A stretch of DNA of 64,000 nt from Nostoc sp. HK-01 (GCA_003990705.1 AP018318.1:2483501-2547500); one strand, 5' to 3'; counted from the first letter of the stretch, positions 28,517-38,843 are shown. The notes: generated by a model from the letters alone, not told the origin. A program made the numbers and translations.

Positions 28517-29107
28517 CTAATTAACAGAACTATTAACGTTCTGTTGCAAATAAACAGTCAACATTTTTCCTAATAAAGCGCATTGTTCAACAAAATCAAT
28601 TGTTTCATTACCACATAATTTCTCCAGAATTAACCCATTAATAAAGCTCAAGACAAAAGAGGCTAAAACTTTATCTTGAACTCCCAGAAACTTACAAGCA
28701 GCTTGCTGATAACGCTGATTAGCACCTTGAAAAACACTGCTCTGATGCCGCATTTTTTTTGCATCTTGGTGCTGACAAAAATCCACCCAGACAAACGTCC
28801 ATTTAATAAAATAATCTTCATTTTTTACTAAATATCTTCCTAACGCTGCCATTGCTTCTGACAGAGTTTCCTTGCCCTCTAATTCCGCCAAAGCTGCACT
28901 TACATCCTGTTGCGAAATCTCTTCTACTAGTTGTTCAAATAACGCTTCTTTACTAGAAAAGTAGTGATACAACGTCCCCGTGGAAACCCCCATTCCTTGA
29001 GCAATCTGCCGCATAGTAACGGAGCCATAACCTTTTTGGGCAAATAAATCAAAGCATTTGCACAGAAGTTCTTTGCGGTATTGGTCATGGTCAACAATCT
29101 TGGGCAT
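28517..29107 (-). CDS. TetR family regulator of the DevBCA-type operon
   Basis: A 196-residue transcription factor. The N-terminal helix-turn-helix reads GYGSVTMRQIAQGMGVSTGT then LYHYFSSKEALF (about 26-60), typical of TetR. The C-terminal part should bind a hydrophobic ligand. It is first in the operon with devB, devC and devA, so it probably represses its own operon and is released by an exported compound. Two candidate operators are listed at 29130-29139 and 28523-28545. Confidence 0.9.
   Translation of the reverse strand: MPKIVDHDQYRKELLCKCFDLFAQKGYGSVTMRQIAQGMGVSTGTLYHYFSSKEALFEQLVEEISQQDVSAALAELEGKETLSEAMAALGRYLVKNEDYFIKWTFVWVDFCQHQDAKKMRHQSSVFQGANQRYQQAACKFLGVQDKVLASFVLSFINGLILEKLCGNETIDFVEQCALLGKMLTVYLQQNVNSSVN
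28523..28545. promoter_or_regulatory. Perfect 8-bp inverted repeat before devB
   Basis: AACAGAAC and GTTCTGTT are separated by 7 nt, inside the last codons of tetR and 30 nt upstream of the devB start. It could be an internal operator or an mRNA hairpin. Symmetry is seen; binding is inferred. Confidence 0.4.
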
Positions 29108-29426
29108 GGGTCAATTTTTATTTATATCGAACGCTCGTTATTTATAATTTACTAGCAAAGGTCTGCTTAGGCAAGACATTTATAAAAACAAGCACTACTC
29201 CAACAAAAGTTACGTTTTTCGATTTTATGTAGTGTTGTTTAACGATGAATAAGATCTTAATGCAGGCAATTTGCTGAGTTGAAGAAGACTATTAGCTGTA
29301 ACTGCTTAATTTATACTTGTATACACTTCTTAATTTATTCCTAAATATCAGCCCTGTCAAGGAGAAATCAAGGTGCAGTTAGACAAAAGTAATAGCCTTA
29401 TCAGACTCAACGGTTGTAAAAATATA
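29108..29426. promoter_or_regulatory. tetR-devBCA promoter region with a candidate operator
   Basis: About 320 nt without a gene. AACGCTCGTT (29130-29139) is a near-perfect palindrome 23 nt before the tetR ATG, in the place expected for a TetR-family operator. The remainder is AT-rich, with no further structure that I can support. I cannot place the transcription start. Confidence 0.4.
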
Positions 29427-29460
29427 GTATGTTAGGTCATTGAATGAGGCCCAACATACT
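29427..29460 (-). terminator. Hairpin after the aldo/keto reductase gene
   Basis: AGTATGTTAGG and CCCAACATACT pair with one mismatch around 12 nt, ending 22 nt from the reductase stop. The stem resembles the GTTGGGT/ACCCAAC dispersed hairpins of Nostoc (compare 50628-50654). Confidence 0.5.
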
Positions 29461-29482
29461 GATGATTTTTAGGCTGCGTTCC

Positions 29483-30463
<981 letters not shown>

Positions 30464-30851
30464 AAAAACATATCCTTCTGATTGAACAAAACACCGCTAT
30501 TTAGCAGTATTTTAATCATCCAGTCATCTAGCCAAAGAAATACTTAGCCATCAATATAGGACTCATATTTGATAGTTGAAAAAATCAGTACATTTCTATC
30601 TACCTTATTTGCTTTTTTCTCTCTACACAAGTATTTTAAGTACTCACGCTAGATTGCTATATTATCTAATTTATCGAAATGATCTAAAAATAATTCATTC
30701 AATTGCAAATAATAAATATTGCAATCATGAGACACTAAATTTAAGATGACTTGTAATAGTTTTTGCAACCTGCATTTACTATTCGAGTGGACTTTAACTA
30801 CTCAATTAGTCAATCTTCATTCTAGTAGATTACCTAATTAAAAAAACAATT
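30464..30851. other. AT-rich spacer with no visible gene
   Basis: About 390 nt between the divergent aldo/keto reductase and PEP-CTERM genes. It must contain both promoters, but I see no clear box pairs, repeats or conserved structure. Confidence 0.4.
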
Positions 30852-31538
30852 ATGTTTGATGCAAAAATCAACTGGCTGCTGCCTGTAGCTTTAACTATAG
30901 TTAGTTTAGGGTCTAATTTACAAAGTGTAAAAGCACAGAGTCCATATAATTATTATACATTTAGTGCAGATTACACTACTTCAGTTACCATAGATCCCAG
31001 CTTTAGACCAGATTTAGGTATTGTGAGAGCAACCATTACAGGTGAAAGTGTAGAACCTGTTCCTTATGGTTTGAATTTCTTTATTAGTAATACCTACGGT
31101 AAGCTTAATCCTATTGAAAACCCAGCAATTAACCGATATACTTTTAATTCTGATCCTAGGGTATTTGGTTTAGATGAAGAACCAATACTTGCTGATAGGT
31201 ATTATGGCGGTACTAATGAATTATTTGGAACAGCCAGTGACAGCGCGGAAATTAACTTTGCGGAAGGTACTATCAGGGGTGGTGGTAGTATAACTATTGC
31301 TGGTGGTAAAGGCTTATTCAAGAATGCTACAGGTACTATAACTTTTACTGAGGAAGACAGGCTGAATCCACCGGGAACACCTTCTCAAGGGTTGGCTAAA
31401 TTGAACTTTAATTTGCAAACTTCTCAGCCAGTTCCCGAACCAAAAGCCAGTATAACCTTCATTGGTATGGCTGTAATTGGAATTGGTTTACGAATTAAAG
31501 GCCATATTCGTCGCAAAGGTAATAGTTCACTTTTTTAA
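30852..31538 (+). CDS. PEP-CTERM sorting-domain protein
   Basis: A 228-residue exported protein. A signal peptide (about 1-28, LLPVALTIVSLGSNLQSVKA) is followed by a beta-rich domain without a known family and a C-terminal sorting signal: VPEPKAS (about 193-199), a hydrophobic helix (ITFIGMAVIGIGL) and basic residues RIKGHIRRKG. This is the PEP-CTERM pattern recognised by an exosortase, so the protein is probably processed and released or attached to exopolysaccharide. The middle is Gly/Thr-rich (GGGSITIAGGKGLFKNATG). No exosortase gene is in view. Confidence 0.8.
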   Translation: MFDAKINWLLPVALTIVSLGSNLQSVKAQSPYNYYTFSADYTTSVTIDPSFRPDLGIVRATITGESVEPVPYGLNFFISNTYGKLNPIENPAINRYTFNSDPRVFGLDEEPILADRYYGGTNELFGTASDSAEINFAEGTIRGGGSITIAGGKGLFKNATGTITFTEEDRLNPPGTPSQGLAKLNFNLQTSQPVPEPKASITFIGMAVIGIGLRIKGHIRRKGNSSLF

Positions 31539-31625
31539 AGTTGATAGACAGTCAAACAATTTTAGATTGACTACATCCACAAAAGCAAAATAATAATTCA
31601 AAATTCGGAGGGTCAAAAGTTCTGG

Positions 31626-31688
31626 AATATTACCGTAAATACTAGGGGTGCGACTCTTCTCTATATAAAAATATATTACGGTAATATT
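31626..31688. repeat. 13-bp perfect inverted repeat with 37-nt loop
   Basis: AATATTACCGTAA (31626-31638) and TTACGGTAATATT (31676-31688), in the spacer between the convergent PEP-CTERM and GspC-like genes. Not a typical terminator because the loop is long and no T-run follows. It may be a mobile-element relic or a paired protein-binding site. Confidence 0.6.
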
Positions 31689-31740
31689 ACTGGATAAGCA
31701 AAAAAAGTATGTTATACTATCTAAGCAGGATTACACAAAA

Positions 31741-31762
31741 TAAAAAACCTGCATAAGCAGGC
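31741..31762 (-). terminator. Rho-independent terminator, minus strand
   Basis: Stem GCCTGC/GCAGG(C), 4-nt loop, then TTTTTTA on the minus strand. It terminates transcription coming from the GspC-like gene or from the candidate RNA. Confidence 0.7.
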
Positions 31763-31845
31763 TCTCGGATTGATTTGCGCTAAATAAAGTATAGCGCTCT
31801 GTTACCATGACTAAATTAGAGTAGAACATAAAGTTAATCTACTCT
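31748..31845 (-). ncRNA. Candidate small RNA or structured 3' UTR with terminator
   Basis: Read on the minus strand, three hairpins follow each other: AGAGTAGA/TCTACTCT (31845-31818, 8 bp), GCGCTA/TAGCGC (31797-31777) and CCTGC/GCAGG (31761-31748), the last followed directly by TTTTTTATTTT. The last is a good Rho-independent terminator. The unit starts about 85 nt after the stop of the GspC-like gene, so it could be that gene's 3' UTR, a processed RNA or an independent sRNA. No clear promoter seen. Confidence 0.4.
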
Positions 31846-31930
31846 TGATATATATGAGCATTTTAGTCAGCTTTTAATTGTGATATTTTTAGCCAACGAG
31901 CTTGCCTTTATCAGCCAAAGCGATCGCTAA

Positions 31931-33286
31931 CTACAACTTTTGCCCTGTATAAATAGAGCGAACTTCACCGTTACGACGGATAATCGCTTCTCCGTTGTTG
32001 ACCTCTACTAATGTCCAGCCACTAGTACCAATACTTTCTCCGATATTGATGCGGCGAGTCACACCGTCAACTTGAAATAAAGCCGCAGATTTATTACCTA
32101 ACTCCAATACACCCTCTAAAGTATGACTGGGAGCAGCTTGAGCGCTGGATGCTAAGTATACTTGTTGAGTAGTTCTTGGTGACGCAGCTAAACTAGCCAC
32201 TGAAGGTTGTGCAGCCCGTAGTGGTGCCACTGGTAGGGACGGAATTGGACTTGCTGATTGGCGCACTGTAATTGGTGTAGTACGCACAGCCACAGGTTTG
32301 AGATCTGTCCGCACAGCAGCCGCTAACATGTTGACACTGACAGGTTTACCTGGTTGCTTAACAGTATTTAAGGCAGTTTTGACAGCATTAGGTTGGGTTG
32401 TTTGTCTAGCATTGGCTATGGGCGGTAAAGCGATGGGAGTTCCCGGAAGCCTTGGTAGCCCGTAGCGCATAGGTGACGGCGCTTGATAAACAGGAATATA
32501 GATGCGTTCAACAACGTTGCTTGCAGAACGGTTAGGTGTAGGTGCTGTGTTGTTAGAAGTTAGGGGAGATGGCAAATTACCGATTGGTAAACTACTAACA
32601 GATGCAACGGATGTAGGACTAGAAGTTATCCTGTTGCTGATTCCGCTACGGAAAGAGGTTTGGTTTTGCTGATCGATGATGGCTAAAGAACCTAGGAGAT
32701 AATCAGCTAAATCCGCCTCAACATCTGCGCGTGTAGGTAATTGCGCTCCTGACACTAAGATGTTTTGCTGGGTATATTTGCCAGTCAGAACAGAGAGAAA
32801 TTCAGCGCGGAGTAAATAAATCGTACCAGCGATCGCTATCCCTACGGCAGTTCCTAAAATTACCAGTTTGCGAAAAGCAAGTCTGATTTTTTTAGGTCTT
32901 CTGATCCCGGAAGCCGTTGCTGGGGTATCAACTACAACTGTACTAGCGTGCTGGTGTCTAACTTGGGGAACGCTTTGGACGGTGCGGTTAAGAGTATTTG
33001 GTAAGACAATCTGCGGTATATTCAGTGTTTGCAGAGGCTCATAGTCTGAGTAATACCAATCGTTTACAGATGTTTCTTCTCTAGAACGCTGTGGTATGCG
33101 ACCTCCATACCTAACAGTATGGGAAGATAAAGTGCCACTGCCATCTAAAATATCGTCAATATCGGCAAACAGATCATCCATCAAGCCATCAGCATAAATG
33201 TCGATTGACCAAGGCTCGTTGGTAATTAATTCTTCTGATGGCTCCGGAAAGATGAGATGGGTGTTGAATTCTTGTAACATAGGCAT
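31931..33286 (-). CDS. Membrane-anchored protein with GspC/PilP-like C-terminal domain
   Basis: A 451-residue bitopic membrane protein. The acidic cytoplasmic part (1-135) is followed by one membrane helix (about 148-165, KLVILGTAVGIAIAGTIYLL), a Pro/Ser/Thr/Val-rich low-complexity linker (190-385) and a small C-terminal domain (about 390-451) beginning LEGVLELGNKSAALFQVDG and ending VRSIYTGQKL. That domain resembles the homology region of GspC/PilP, which connects type II secretion or pilus machinery to the outer membrane. No other pilus gene is nearby. It lies 250 nt downstream of mnmG on the same strand. Function inferred from domain style only. Confidence 0.6.
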   Translation of the reverse strand: MPMLQEFNTHLIFPEPSEELITNEPWSIDIYADGLMDDLFADIDDILDGSGTLSSHTVRYGGRIPQRSREETSVNDWYYSDYEPLQTLNIPQIVLPNTLNRTVQSVPQVRHQHASTVVVDTPATASGIRRPKKIRLAFRKLVILGTAVGIAIAGTIYLLRAEFLSVLTGKYTQQNILVSGAQLPTRADVEADLADYLLGSLAIIDQQNQTSFRSGISNRITSSPTSVASVSSLPIGNLPSPLTSNNTAPTPNRSASNVVERIYIPVYQAPSPMRYGLPRLPGTPIALPPIANARQTTQPNAVKTALNTVKQPGKPVSVNMLAAAVRTDLKPVAVRTTPITVRQSASPIPSLPVAPLRAAQPSVASLAASPRTTQQVYLASSAQAAPSHTLEGVLELGNKSAALFQVDGVTRRINIGESIGTSGWTLVEVNNGEAIIRRNGEVRSIYTGQKL

Positions 33287-33535
33287 GATTTTGGGTTTTA
33301 TTTGCCAGGATTAAGTAATGCTCTTAACACCTGGAAATCAGGGTTTTGCAAAGATATCAAACTGCCAGCCTAAACTTGACGAGTTTATTTTTATGTGGTA
33401 TTAAATTCAACTGTAGTCTGGAGATGGCTAGTGATGCCAGTTTTGAATTCATGTCATCGATCATACCAATCTCCTTCCTTCTACTATACTCACGTTTGTT
33501 AAAACTTTAAGTTACGTTAACGCCGGAAAGTCTGT

Positions 33536-35434
33536 CTAGTGCTTTGTTTTACGCAATTCCAAATATATTAACAGTGCGTTAATATCCGCAGGATTTACAC
33601 CCCCTATACGGGTAGCTTGGCCGATAGTCAGTGGTTTTACCTGATTTAATTTTTCCCGTGCTTCTTTAGAGAGGGTATCAATTTTGGCATAATCTAAATC
33701 CGCAGGTAGCTGGCGGTGTGCTTGACGGGCGGTTTGTTCAATTTGGTTTTGTTGTCTAGCGAGATAGCCAGAATATTTGATGTCAATTTCTGCGCCTTCT
33801 CTCTCAGCAGTGGTAAGGCTGGGGTTGCTTAAGCCATATCTATCTAGGTCAACATAATGAAATCCTGGTCGCCGCAGTAAGTCAGCGAGAGTAATAGAAC
33901 CTTTGATTGCTTGTTGAGTATTAGTGGCGATCGCTTGGCCAATTTCCTCATGTTCTTTGATGCGGGTGGCGTATAACCGTTCTTTCTCCGCAGTAATTTG
34001 GGCTTGTTTGTTGGTGAATAATTCCCAACGGCGATCGTCAATTAAGCCAATTTCTCTACCCAAAGGCGTTAAGCGTTGGTCAGCGTTATCAGAACGCAAC
34101 AGCAAGCGATACTCAGAACGACTAGTCAGCATTCGGTAAGGTTCGCGCAAGTCTTTTGTACATAAGTCATCCATCAGCGTGCCGAGATAACTTTGCTCAC
34201 GCGGAAACACAATCATTTCTTGACCACGCACAAATCGTGCCGCGTTAATTCCCGCCACAATTCCTTGGGCTGCGGCTTCTTCATAGCCTGTTGTCCCGTT
34301 AATCTGCCCAGCACAAAATAACCCGGCAATCTTCTTCGTCATCATTGTGGGATAACACTGTGTAGCTGGTAAATAATCGTACTCCACAGCATAGGCTGGA
34401 CGCAGCATCACACAATTTTCCAAACCAGGGAGACTCCGCAGCATAAGTAATTGTAGATTTTCTGGCAACCCAGTGGAAAAACCTTGAATATATAATTCGG
34501 GAATATCTCGTCCTTCCGGTTCAATAAAAATTTGGTGGCTTTCCTTATCCACAAACCGTACAATCTTATCTTCAATGCTGGGGCAATAACGAGGGCCTTT
34601 CGCTTCTACCCAACCACCATAAACAGGGGATAAATGTAAATTTTCTCTGATTAAACGATGGGTTTCGGCTGTGGTACGGGTCATATAACAAGGCATTTGT
34701 TCCCGTTCTACCCACGCCTGGGGGTCAAAACTAAACCAGCGAACTTCCACATCTCCCGGCTGGATTTCCATTTTACTGTAGTCCACTGATCGCTTATCTA
34801 CCCGTGCAGGTGTTCCAGTTTTCAGCCTTCCAGTTTCAAAACCCAAGCGATTTAAAGTTTCTGTCAAACCCTCAGCGGCAAATTCTCCCGCGCGTCCCGC
34901 CGCCATTGATTTGTTACCCACCCAAATCTTGCCACCTAAAAAAGTCCCAGTCGTCAAAATTACTGTTTTACATTCAAACGCCACGCCAAAATAAGTTTCC
35001 ACACCAACGACTTCATCGTTAGCACCCAAAACTAAATCTGTCACCATCCCTTCACGGATAGTCAAATTCTCTTGATTCTCGACAATAGCTTTCATCACAG
35101 CAGCATATTCGCGTTTGTCTGTTTGGGCGCGTAATGCCCATACTGCTGGCCCCCGTGAAGAATTGAGGATACGCTTTTGCAAGTATGTGCGATCTGCAAC
35201 TTTCCCAATTTCCCCCCCAAGTGCATCTATCTCATGGGTTAACTGAGATTTAGCCGGGCCACCCACCGCTGGGTTACAAGGTTGCCAAGCAATTTTATCT
35301 AAATTTAGGGTCAATAGCAGAGTCCGACAACCAAGACGAGCAGCGGCCAAAGCGGCTTCGCAACCGGAGTGACCTGCACCGACGACAATGACATCATAAG
35401 CGTCTTGGAATTCAATGGAATTGTGCATGGTCAT
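33536..35434 (-). CDS. mnmG: tRNA uridine 5-carboxymethylaminomethyl modification enzyme, FAD subunit
   Basis: MnmG (GidA) works with MnmE to modify U34 of tRNAs. The FAD-binding motif is [20 protein letters not shown] near the N-terminus, followed by [20 protein letters not shown]; later signatures are [14 protein letters not shown] and [15 protein letters not shown]. The frame is open from 35461; likely starts are ATG 35434 (MTMHNSIEF) or 35428 (MHNSIEF), giving about 630-632 residues, normal for the family. MnmE is not in the window. Confidence 0.94.
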   Translation of the reverse strand: MTMHNSIEFQDAYDVIVVGAGHSGCEAALAAARLGCRTLLLTLNLDKIAWQPCNPAVGGPAKSQLTHEIDALGGEIGKVADRTYLQKRILNSSRGPAVWALRAQTDKREYAAVMKAIVENQENLTIREGMVTDLVLGANDEVVGVETYFGVAFECKTVILTTGTFLGGKIWVGNKSMAAGRAGEFAAEGLTETLNRLGFETGRLKTGTPARVDKRSVDYSKMEIQPGDVEVRWFSFDPQAWVEREQMPCYMTRTTAETHRLIRENLHLSPVYGGWVEAKGPRYCPSIEDKIVRFVDKESHQIFIEPEGRDIPELYIQGFSTGLPENLQLLMLRSLPGLENCVMLRPAYAVEYDYLPATQCYPTMMTKKIAGLFCAGQINGTTGYEEAAAQGIVAGINAARFVRGQEMIVFPREQSYLGTLMDDLCTKDLREPYRMLTSRSEYRLLLRSDNADQRLTPLGREIGLIDDRRWELFTNKQAQITAEKERLYATRIKEHEEIGQAIATNTQQAIKGSITLADLLRRPGFHYVDLDRYGLSNPSLTTAEREGAEIDIKYSGYLARQQNQIEQTARQAHRQLPADLDYAKIDTLSKEAREKLNQVKPLTIGQATRIGGVNPADINALLIYLELRKTKH

Positions 35435-35464
35435 ACTTATACAACAGAGAGCTAAAAGCAAAAA

Positions 35465-35608
35465 AATTTTGGATTTTAGATTTGCAATTTTGGATTGACT
35501 GCGCCTATACAGGTAAGCATCTTGGGGATTTTAGGTTGATTCTATCCAGACGGGACAGGCACTTTACCGCAAAACTAATCCAAAATTCAAAACCCAAAAT
35601 CTAAAATT
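35465..35608. repeat. 144-bp element with 32-bp imperfect terminal inverted repeats
   Basis: Left arm 35465-35496 (begins AATTTTGGATTTT) and right arm 35577-35608 (ends CTAAAATT) are inverted copies that match at 27 of 32 positions without gaps. About 80 nt lie between. It occupies the divergent spacer of mnmG and the VanY-type gene. No transposase. It looks like a miniature inverted-repeat element or a large dispersed palindrome. Confidence 0.65.
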
Positions 35609-35853
35609 CAGTATGGTCATTGATATTTTAGCTGATCCAGTGCTTTCAAGGATGCGCCTTGTTAATAAAAAAGCTATCAAAAGAACTAGTCATCTAGTAT
35701 TAGTGAATTTCTAAAATTTAGAACTTATAATTATTAACTAAGTTGAGATAAACAAATTTAGTTTATTTCAGCCTGAATGTCTCAAATGTGACTAATTTTC
35801 TAGTATTTACACATATCATAAGTAGAAAATATATTTATAATTTTCAGAATTTC

Positions 35854-36687
35854 ATGAAATATCTAATTAAAAAAGCGAAATTTATCTTTATTGCTATTTT
35901 TATTTGTTTGTCATTGGTAGCTAGTAATAGTATTCAACGTTCTCAAATTGCTACAAATTCTTCATCAACAAATCAATGCTTGGTTTCCGCAGTAACTGGC
36001 TGTACTGCTAATGCCCAAGAACCAAGTATTCCTAGCCAGCCCGTAACTGAGGAAGAGCGTTTTGTTGCTGGAATTATGCCAAAGTTAAAAGTAATGCCTA
36101 TACCTGGAACGTTTGAATATACTTTATTACGTTCTTATGGTGCTGCATTTATTAATCCAGCAAATGATGTGAAATTGCCGCCAAAATTGATTTTTGATAA
36201 TGAAGAAGATACGCAAGCATTCCAATCGCAACTGACATTAGAAAAAGTTGTTGGCACAAATGAATGTTATTTGCAAAAATCAGCAGCAGATGCTTTAAAT
36301 AAAGCCAGATTACAATTTAATATTCCCTTAAAATCAGGTTATGGCGCTAGTGATTGTATGCGTAGCTTTGCCACAAATTTAAGGTTTTGGCATAAATATG
36401 CTAATAATAAAACTTTAGAAAAAGTCAAAGAAGGTAAAGAAACTGCAATTTTGGGGTTAGTTGCACCGCCAGGAACATCACAGCATCTTTGGGGATTAGC
36501 GATTGATTTAGGTGTATCGAATCCAAAACAAAGACAAATTCTGAATCAACATGGTTGGTTTCAAACCGTGGTCAAAGATGTACCACACTGGACTTATCTT
36601 GGTGTATCAGCAGAAGATTTACCTAAATTAGGTTTTAAAAATCAAGTGATTCAAGGAATTACTTATTGGCTAACACCTCTGGCGTAA
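35854..36687 (+). CDS. VanY-type D-alanyl-D-alanine carboxypeptidase (peptidase M15)
   Basis: Exported peptidoglycan peptidase. The frame opens at 35788, but the ATG at 35854 gives a proper signal peptide (MKYLIKKAKFIFIAIFICLS) and 277 residues. The M15 zinc site is visible as GTSQHLWGLAIDLG (His and Asp ligands) and DVPHWTYLG (second His); SGYGASDCMRSFATN matches the substrate-side motif. Cysteines near positions 36-44 and two later ones may form disulfides. It should trim D-Ala from stem peptides in the periplasm. It stands alone and is convergent with the GCS2-like gene. Confidence 0.82.
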   Translation: MKYLIKKAKFIFIAIFICLSLVASNSIQRSQIATNSSSTNQCLVSAVTGCTANAQEPSIPSQPVTEEERFVAGIMPKLKVMPIPGTFEYTLLRSYGAAFINPANDVKLPPKLIFDNEEDTQAFQSQLTLEKVVGTNECYLQKSAADALNKARLQFNIPLKSGYGASDCMRSFATNLRFWHKYANNKTLEKVKEGKETAILGLVAPPGTSQHLWGLAIDLGVSNPKQRQILNQHGWFQTVVKDVPHWTYLGVSAEDLPKLGFKNQVIQGITYWLTPLA

Positions 36688-36692
36688 ATCTC

Positions 36693-36735
36693 GGACTTAT
36701 GGGAGAAGTCGGGGAACTGAGCAAGCGCGATTTTG
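36693..36735 (+). repeat. Dispersed hairpin repeat, copy 1
   Basis: GACTT ATGGGAG AAGTC forms a short stem just past the VanY-type stop, followed by a conserved tail CTGAGCAAGCGCGATTTTGA. A second copy with the same tail (CTGAGCAAATGCGATTTTCA) lies at 47738-47782. Both sit between convergent genes, where they could act as bidirectional terminators. Confidence 0.65.
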
Positions 36736-36743
36736 ACTTAATA

Positions 36744-37838
36744 TCAATAAGTTTTTCGTAATACTGCTTCTATTGAACCTAACTTATGAAACATTTCAAT
36801 TAATTGATGTGATTTGCTTTGACGCTGCTCTAGCATGATTTTTAATGGTATTAATAATTGAGCATCTGAGTCATTATGGAGAGAGACTTCAGCAGCTTTT
36901 AAAACTTTTTTGGCATTAGCAAAAATATCTTCGTTATCAAAGCCTTCTTTAGCGGAAAGCTGGTGTAAAGCTGCATCGGGTGTAGTAACTCTACCGTGTA
37001 AAGTTTCATCTAATATCAAACCTTTTAATAATGCTAATAACGCCGCATAAATATTAAAATCATCGCAACTATCAAAAGCTTTAAATTCAATGCGTCCGAT
37101 TTCTGCGGGAATGCGGGCGACTTTGGTTAATGAAGGGATACTTGTAATTAATTCTTCTGGCTTCTCGACAAAAACTAAAGTCGCTGAACGTTTACCTGTT
37201 CTAATAAAAGTTCTCACAGAAAGTCCTTCCCATAAACTCCCATTGTAAAAAGGAGAGCTATAAGTAAACGGGACAATATAGGGACTGTAATAAGTTAACT
37301 TTTTGCCAATATCAATTAAACGGTCAGTAGACATATTTGCTACAGATATATTCAAATCTGGCCCGTAGCTAACCATATAAATATTAGCTGTTTGTTCATC
37401 AGGATAAGCTTGTAGTTGTTTGATTTCAAAATCGTTTAATGGAGGTTGCGGTTCAAAAACAGTTTTATAGGGGTTATAACTCGCTAAAACTGGCATGTAT
37501 CCAAAACTCTTGGCTACTTCCCGCAGTAAATGAAAACTTTGTGATAATTCATTAACTGCATCTTGAATATTAGTATGTATGGTTGTTCTAATTTCGATAC
37601 CTTTAGCTGAACAATCAATTGGTTGCTCAGAGTCAGCAAATCTTTCAAACCCTTCAATATACCATCTTTTCTTTTTAATCCCAGCATCACCTACACGCAG
37701 TTGAGGATAGTCGTTGGGATAGATAGGCAATTTTTCTACAATTTGAGCAAAATCTGCAAATTTAGTGTGGCTAAAATCTGCAAACTTTCCTTCTTGGTTC
37801 AAAAATGCAACTTCATGTTCAATACCAAAATAAAACAT
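36744..37838 (-). CDS. Glutamate-cysteine ligase-like (GCS2 family) protein
   Basis: A 364-residue soluble protein with the GCS2 carboxylate-amine ligase fold: FGIEHEVAFLN at the N-terminus matches the family's ATP/metal-binding glutamates, and IGRIEFKAFDSCDDF plus EIRTTIHTN are later acidic sites. GCS2 enzymes join glutamate to amines or to cysteine (YbdK, GshA type). Here the acceptor is not known, so glutathione synthesis is possible but not shown. No glutathione synthetase gene adjoins it. It is about 200 nt from the TerB-type gene in divergent orientation. Confidence 0.72.
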   Translation of the reverse strand: MFYFGIEHEVAFLNQEGKFADFSHTKFADFAQIVEKLPIYPNDYPQLRVGDAGIKKKRWYIEGFERFADSEQPIDCSAKGIEIRTTIHTNIQDAVNELSQSFHLLREVAKSFGYMPVLASYNPYKTVFEPQPPLNDFEIKQLQAYPDEQTANIYMVSYGPDLNISVANMSTDRLIDIGKKLTYYSPYIVPFTYSSPFYNGSLWEGLSVRTFIRTGKRSATLVFVEKPEELITSIPSLTKVARIPAEIGRIEFKAFDSCDDFNIYAALLALLKGLILDETLHGRVTTPDAALHQLSAKEGFDNEDIFANAKKVLKAAEVSLHNDSDAQLLIPLKIMLEQRQSKSHQLIEMFHKLGSIEAVLRKTY

Positions 37839-38042
37839 AGCTTACACCTGGAAGAAGTTTAATTAGAAAAAATTCTCAATATTTTTTAATAGTATTTTAA
37901 CTTGCAGCGTGATCGGGAAGCGATCGCTTATAGCTTGTAGTTAGGAAAATAGCAAATCTTAAAAGCCTGTTAGTTAAAGGCACAATCAGTTACCTTCAAG
38001 GGTAGCCTAGTATTCACCAAGAGATGTTTGAGGCATAAGTGT

Positions 38043-38714
38043 ATGACTAGTTTTGTGAAATCCCCATACAGTAGCGAACAAATTGCTGCTTGGTTAAGTG
38101 GACTGCTAACAATTGCTTGGGCAGATGGTAACTTTGATGACCATGAACAGCAATTTATTGCCAGTTTCACTAAAGAAGAATTAGCACCTAGCCTGAAATG
38201 GGAGTCTTTAGAAGTCATTACCCCAGAAGACTTAGCCGCAGTTTTAGGCAAAGGTACACAAGCAGCCGAAAATTTTTTACGTACAGCTGTGATGGTAGCG
38301 ATCGCTGATGGTACATATTCTTCTAGCGAAGATCAAGTTCTCCACCAATTTTGCCAAGCTTTAGAACAACCAGAAGAAATTATCGAAGCCCTGCGTCATA
38401 CCCTAGAGGTACAAGACCATCTGGTTTCTGCACCAGGCCTATCTCAAGTACCACCCCATTTACCACTCAACTCTCTGCGCGACTGGTTAGATGGGTTAGA
38501 TGTACAAGACCCCAGAGTTGCTCGATTCTTATGCAAAATGATTCCCTCTCAGTGTCCATTTGAGCGCGATGTCACTCTATTTGGACGCAAAATTGTTCAT
38601 ATACCACCTTTGTGTAAGATTAATCCACTTTATGAGCAACTTGTCGGTTTACGTTTTCGCGCCCTCTCCTATTTGGCAGATGATTGCGGCGAGGATGTCA
38701 CGCCCTATATTTGA
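38043..38714 (+). CDS. TerB-like / Mo-dependent nitrogenase C-terminal domain fusion protein
   Basis: A 223-residue soluble protein with two domains. Residues about 8-120 form a TerB-like helical domain (GLLTIAWADGNFDDHEQQF, VMVAIADGTYSSSEDQVLHQ), with acidic repeats that could bind metal. Residues about 140-223 (SLRDWLDGLDVQDPRVARFL through FRALSYLADDCGED) match the domain named Mo-nitro_C, found in cyanobacteria. The TTG at 38028 is possible, but the ATG at 38043 is preferred. The name comes from an early description and does not prove a role in nitrogen fixation. No nif gene is nearby. Confidence 0.8.
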   Translation: MTSFVKSPYSSEQIAAWLSGLLTIAWADGNFDDHEQQFIASFTKEELAPSLKWESLEVITPEDLAAVLGKGTQAAENFLRTAVMVAIADGTYSSSEDQVLHQFCQALEQPEEIIEALRHTLEVQDHLVSAPGLSQVPPHLPLNSLRDWLDGLDVQDPRVARFLCKMIPSQCPFERDVTLFGRKIVHIPPLCKINPLYEQLVGLRFRALSYLADDCGEDVTPYI

Positions 38715-38843
38715 GTGTTGTTAGCGTAACGGAAGTTGAGCAGCGTGCTGAGTGTTGAGGAATGAGTTAAAAGTAGAGAATAAAGATAAAGCATTGATTA
38801 AAAAACTTATAATTTAAAACTCACTCCTCAGCGCTTTGAGAAT

